Shown here in pieces: positions 61,647-64,000 of a stretch of DNA of 64,000 bases (the first letter of the stretch is position 1; each line of letters opens with the position of its first letter). The notes below the pieces were generated by a model. It was not told the origin of the DNA and did not search any database. It saw nothing but the letters and a program-made list of their open reading frames with translations. Location: positions 372,001 through 436,000 of the forward strand of contig JACJYV010000003.1 in the NCBI GenBank assembly GCA_020635905.1, read 5' to 3'. The translations under genes and the position numbers were made by a program. This DNA comes from Bacteroidia bacterium. Its GTDB lineage: Bacteria > Bacteroidota > Bacteroidia > J057 > JADKCL01.

Positions 61647-61666
61647 TACCATTGTGTCGAAACGAT
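61647..61666 (+). promoter_or_regulatory. Conserved 20-bp promoter-like box (module 2)
   Basis: TACCATTGTGTCGAAACGAT matches 56203-56222 at 19 of 20 positions and occupies the same place, 80 bp before the ATG of the secreted-protein gene. The surrounding sequence is not conserved, which singles out the box. Confidence 0.55.
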
Positions 61667-61745
61667 CAAACGAAAATTTTTCTTCAACACTTGATGAGCT
61701 TAGCCAAAAGTCAATTTTTCAATCTTTCATTAAATCCAATCTATT

Positions 61746-64000
61746 ATGAAAACAACCATCCAAACCACTTTACTAATGATCCTTTTGTTGGTCGTGATCA
61801 GGCCGGCGTATTCCCAAATCCAAACCACCTATTATGTGGAGGTGGATGAAGTAAGGCACAGAACTTATAATTGGAATGATTGTGTGTTCAACCCTTACTA
61901 TGTCATCTACGGATATTTTGGCGGCGGTCCAAACAAAGAATTTGAGACTTCAGCCAAACTTACCGCTAAGGCATGGGTGTATGACAATGAAAACTCATCC
62001 GCCCAGGGAGGCGATTGCATGAAAAAAACCGGCAGCTTCGACAGTTTTAACAGTTATGGTTCCGGAACATTCCTGGGAAGCAGAACGGGAAATGCCACCA
62101 AGGTTTTTTTGAAACTAAAAGCCTGGGAAGATGATGAAGGCGACCGCTGTGATTACGAATTTGGCGATGATTGCTATATCTACGAAGATGCTTCCAATCA
62201 CCCAATTGATTTTTACAATAGCGCCCCTCCCTCAGCCAGTTATAATCTCACCCATCAAGGTGGGGATATTTTCGGGGATTCTGACAAAAAACTTTATGTC
62301 AACGTTCGCTGGCATTATACAGGTAACGATGGCGGGCTGAACCTTGGTTGCCACCTCCGGACCCAAACCGATCAGGGAGGCGCAATAAGGGTCCATTCCG
62401 TTTACCTGGAATCCGGAACCAATTACATCTTCAATACGATTTCCGGACCGGATAATTTCCTGACCATGTATGCGCCTGACGGATATACGGTAGTTGCCCA
62501 GGATAACGATGGCGGTTCCGGAAACTGGGCAAAAATCAGTTTTACCGCCACCTCCACAGGTTGGCATTACCTGGAAAACAGTGCACCAGGTCGTATAGCG
62601 CTCTCCACCAGTTCGAAGTTTGAGTACAAAATAGACGAAACTTACAGCGGTGGGACCGAAGAATACGGTAATAATTACTGGCAGGTATATGCCTACGATT
62701 ATTCCAGCTTTCCAAACACGGAAAATGGTAACCAAACTGGTGGATATATCGATTCCTATAATGGGTTCCAGCTCAATTTCGATGCCCGCAACCTGGTTCC
62801 TGTTGGTTCTTCGCCAAGTGACGTAAGTGGTTGGACAGGATGCAAGGTTGGACCAGACAGCTATACCCTTGCCTACAAAAGAACAAATATTCCCTGTGAC
62901 TACTACGTATTGATTGCAACCCACGACAATCAGCGCATAAAAATCGATGGCGCATGGGACCCCGTCGATGGAACCTTTGATACCGGAGACACCATTTACA
63001 AGGGCCCTATCCGAAGCTACTATGATATCAGTATCGAATGCTTTATAAGCTCTGGTAGTGGCGAATTTGGGGTTGAATTTTCAACCTATACCCCTGACAT
63101 CGGCACCCTGCCTCCCGGCATTCAGATCACCGATAATACGCATTCCTGCGAGACCACCAGCGTAACCGGCAGTTTCGCTCCCGGCGGAAATCCTGTGCGG
63201 GGCTGGTATGGAGAATGGGCCTGGTACAAGGGCTCCTGCGGCGGAACCCGCATCAGCACCAACACCACTTTTACCACAAACATTAGCGAGACCACGGTCT
63301 TCTACCTGGCGCTTGAAGATGTATTTTGTAATAATCTGCAAACCATTTGTCTGGCAGAAACTGCCTATGTGGATCACTTCACCCAAGCCGTGGCGGGGGA
63401 TGACTTCCTTACCTGCAACCAGGCCGGCACCCTTGATGCCAATAGCCCCGAATCCGGGATCGGCACCTGGTCTGTCGTTTCCGGCAGCGCAAGCATCGAC
63501 AATCCCAATTCACCTACCTCTACGGTATCCAATTTGGCCGACGGACAAAACGTACTCCGCTGGACCCTCGATAATGGGGATGATTGCCCCGATTCCTACG
63601 ATGACATAACCATCCAATCAGGTCCTCCCGGCGATCCCAGCGAATACGGTGACCAGGAATGGAGAGTTTATGCTTACAATACTACCGCCTGGTCGCTTCC
63701 CTCGAGTGCTTACCAGGGATACTACATCCACTCAGGTTCGCAATTGTCTTACGATACCCGGGACGAATGGGATGAAATGAAATCCCCGGACAATGCCAGC
63801 AGTTGGTACGGCTGCAACATTCCCAATAATAACTTCACCTACGTTTACCGCCGTACCAATTTTGATTGCGACTACTACGAGATTAAGGTCGGCGTTCATG
63901 ACGGCGGAGTCAGGCTCAAAATAGATGGTACTACCATCGTTACTTATTCCGGGCAGGGCGGCCCCCACAATACCGCCTGGACTGGCTATTTGGGCAGCAA
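61746..64000 (+). CDS. Large secreted protein of the duplicated module, copy 2 (partial; 751 residues visible)
   Basis: The ATG at 61746 starts MKTTIQTTLLMILLLVVIRPAYSQ, a signal peptide nearly the same as copy 1. The frame stays open to the window end. Throughout, it aligns with the 56301-59522 protein: VEVDEVRHRTYNWNDCVFNP, KAWEDDEGDRCDYEFGDDCYI, LTHQGGDIFGDSDKKLYVNVRWHY, a PPC-like domain, YKRTNIPCDYY, the GTWSVVSGSASI Ig-like segment and the second YRRTNFDCDYY module. The C-terminal part, including the expected sorting domain, lies outside the window. It is divergent from the second TPR-LuxR regulator. Confidence 0.88.
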   Translation, partial: MKTTIQTTLLMILLLVVIRPAYSQIQTTYYVEVDEVRHRTYNWNDCVFNPYYVIYGYFGGGPNKEFETSAKLTAKAWVYDNENSSAQGGDCMKKTGSFDSFNSYGSGTFLGSRTGNATKVFLKLKAWEDDEGDRCDYEFGDDCYIYEDASNHPIDFYNSAPPSASYNLTHQGGDIFGDSDKKLYVNVRWHYTGNDGGLNLGCHLRTQTDQGGAIRVHSVYLESGTNYIFNTISGPDNFLTMYAPDGYTVVAQDNDGGSGNWAKISFTATSTGWHYLENSAPGRIALSTSSKFEYKIDETYSGGTEEYGNNYWQVYAYDYSSFPNTENGNQTGGYIDSYNGFQLNFDARNLVPVGSSPSDVSGWTGCKVGPDSYTLAYKRTNIPCDYYVLIATHDNQRIKIDGAWDPVDGTFDTGDTIYKGPIRSYYDISIECFISSGSGEFGVEFSTYTPDIGTLPPGIQITDNTHSCETTSVTGSFAPGGNPVRGWYGEWAWYKGSCGGTRISTNTTFTTNISETTVFYLALEDVFCNNLQTICLAETAYVDHFTQAVAGDDFLTCNQAGTLDANSPESGIGTWSVVSGSASIDNPNSPTSTVSNLADGQNVLRWTLDNGDDCPDSYDDITIQSGPPGDPSEYGDQEWRVYAYNTTAWSLPSSAYQGYYIHSGSQLSYDTRDEWDEMKSPDNASSWYGCNIPNNNFTYVYRRTNFDCDYYEIKVGVHDGGVRLKIDGTTIVTYSGQGGPHNTAWTGYLGS

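Overview
The window looks like a chromosomal segment of a Bacteroidota bacterium, probably of the Saprospiria (Lewinella/Haliscomenobacter-like) group. The reasons are: at least seven proteins ending in a type IX secretion (T9SS) type-A sorting domain, giant PKD- and SprB-repeat surface proteins, alternative complex III genes, the large (about 650 aa) form of IspG, and transmembrane TPR regulators ending in a LuxR-like helix-turn-helix. The group assignment is inference. No rRNA, tRNA, CRISPR array or recognisable transposase was seen.

Layout. 1-2.5 kb: actA and the start of actB (alternative complex III, respiration), minus strand. 3.0-3.35 kb: tandem copies of a MITE-like 121-bp repeat. 3.4-6.2 kb: two overlapping genes for exported TIR-domain/TPR proteins. 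6.2-15.8 kb: ispG, an SDR oxidoreductase, malic enzyme, mlaE-mlaF and a sulfotransferase, separated by much repetitive DNA. This includes a 43/44-bp tandem array of about 19 units (11.5-12.4 kb), a cluster of REP-like perfect hairpins (12.5-13.0 kb) and three copies of a composite simple repeat. 16.5-37.6 kb: mainly T9SS surface proteins, including a 2437-aa protein with 18 PKD-type repeats and two proteins that alternate SprB repeats with an apparently uncharacterised ~150-aa module. 38-40 kb: uvrB. 40.1-40.9 kb: eight regularly spaced 35-bp inverted-repeat elements in front of an ATPase-nuclease fusion gene. 42.3-43.4 kb: a DUF2185 protein, a small His-rich repeat protein and a VOC protein. 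43.5-46.8 kb: three zinc-ribbon/TPR paralogues, with a solitary MITE-like copy between two of them. 47-50.4 kb: an acetylesterase-like lipoprotein, an acyltransferase-GNAT fusion resembling ornithine/glycine lipid synthases, and a hypothetical gene. 50.4-54 kb: a propeller protein and a lysyl-oxidase-like protein, both T9SS cargo. 54.2-64 kb: a duplicated divergent module.

Two parts stand out. (a) The 54.2-64 kb module occurs twice. In each copy a membrane-spanning TPR sensor with a cytoplasmic LuxR-like HTH is transcribed away from a large secreted protein. The shared intergenic region has the same architecture: phased 11-bp direct repeats, then a conserved 20-bp promoter-like box, then the start codon. 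The sensors' C-terminal 234 residues differ at only 6 positions, while their TPR halves are clearly diverged. (b) The eight-element inverted-repeat array at 40.1-40.9 kb has half-sites at an exact fixed spacing. Its last element ends six bases before the start codon of the ATPase-nuclease gene.

Many intergenic regions hold hairpin-forming or simple-sequence repeats, so this chromosome appears rich in small non-coding repeats.
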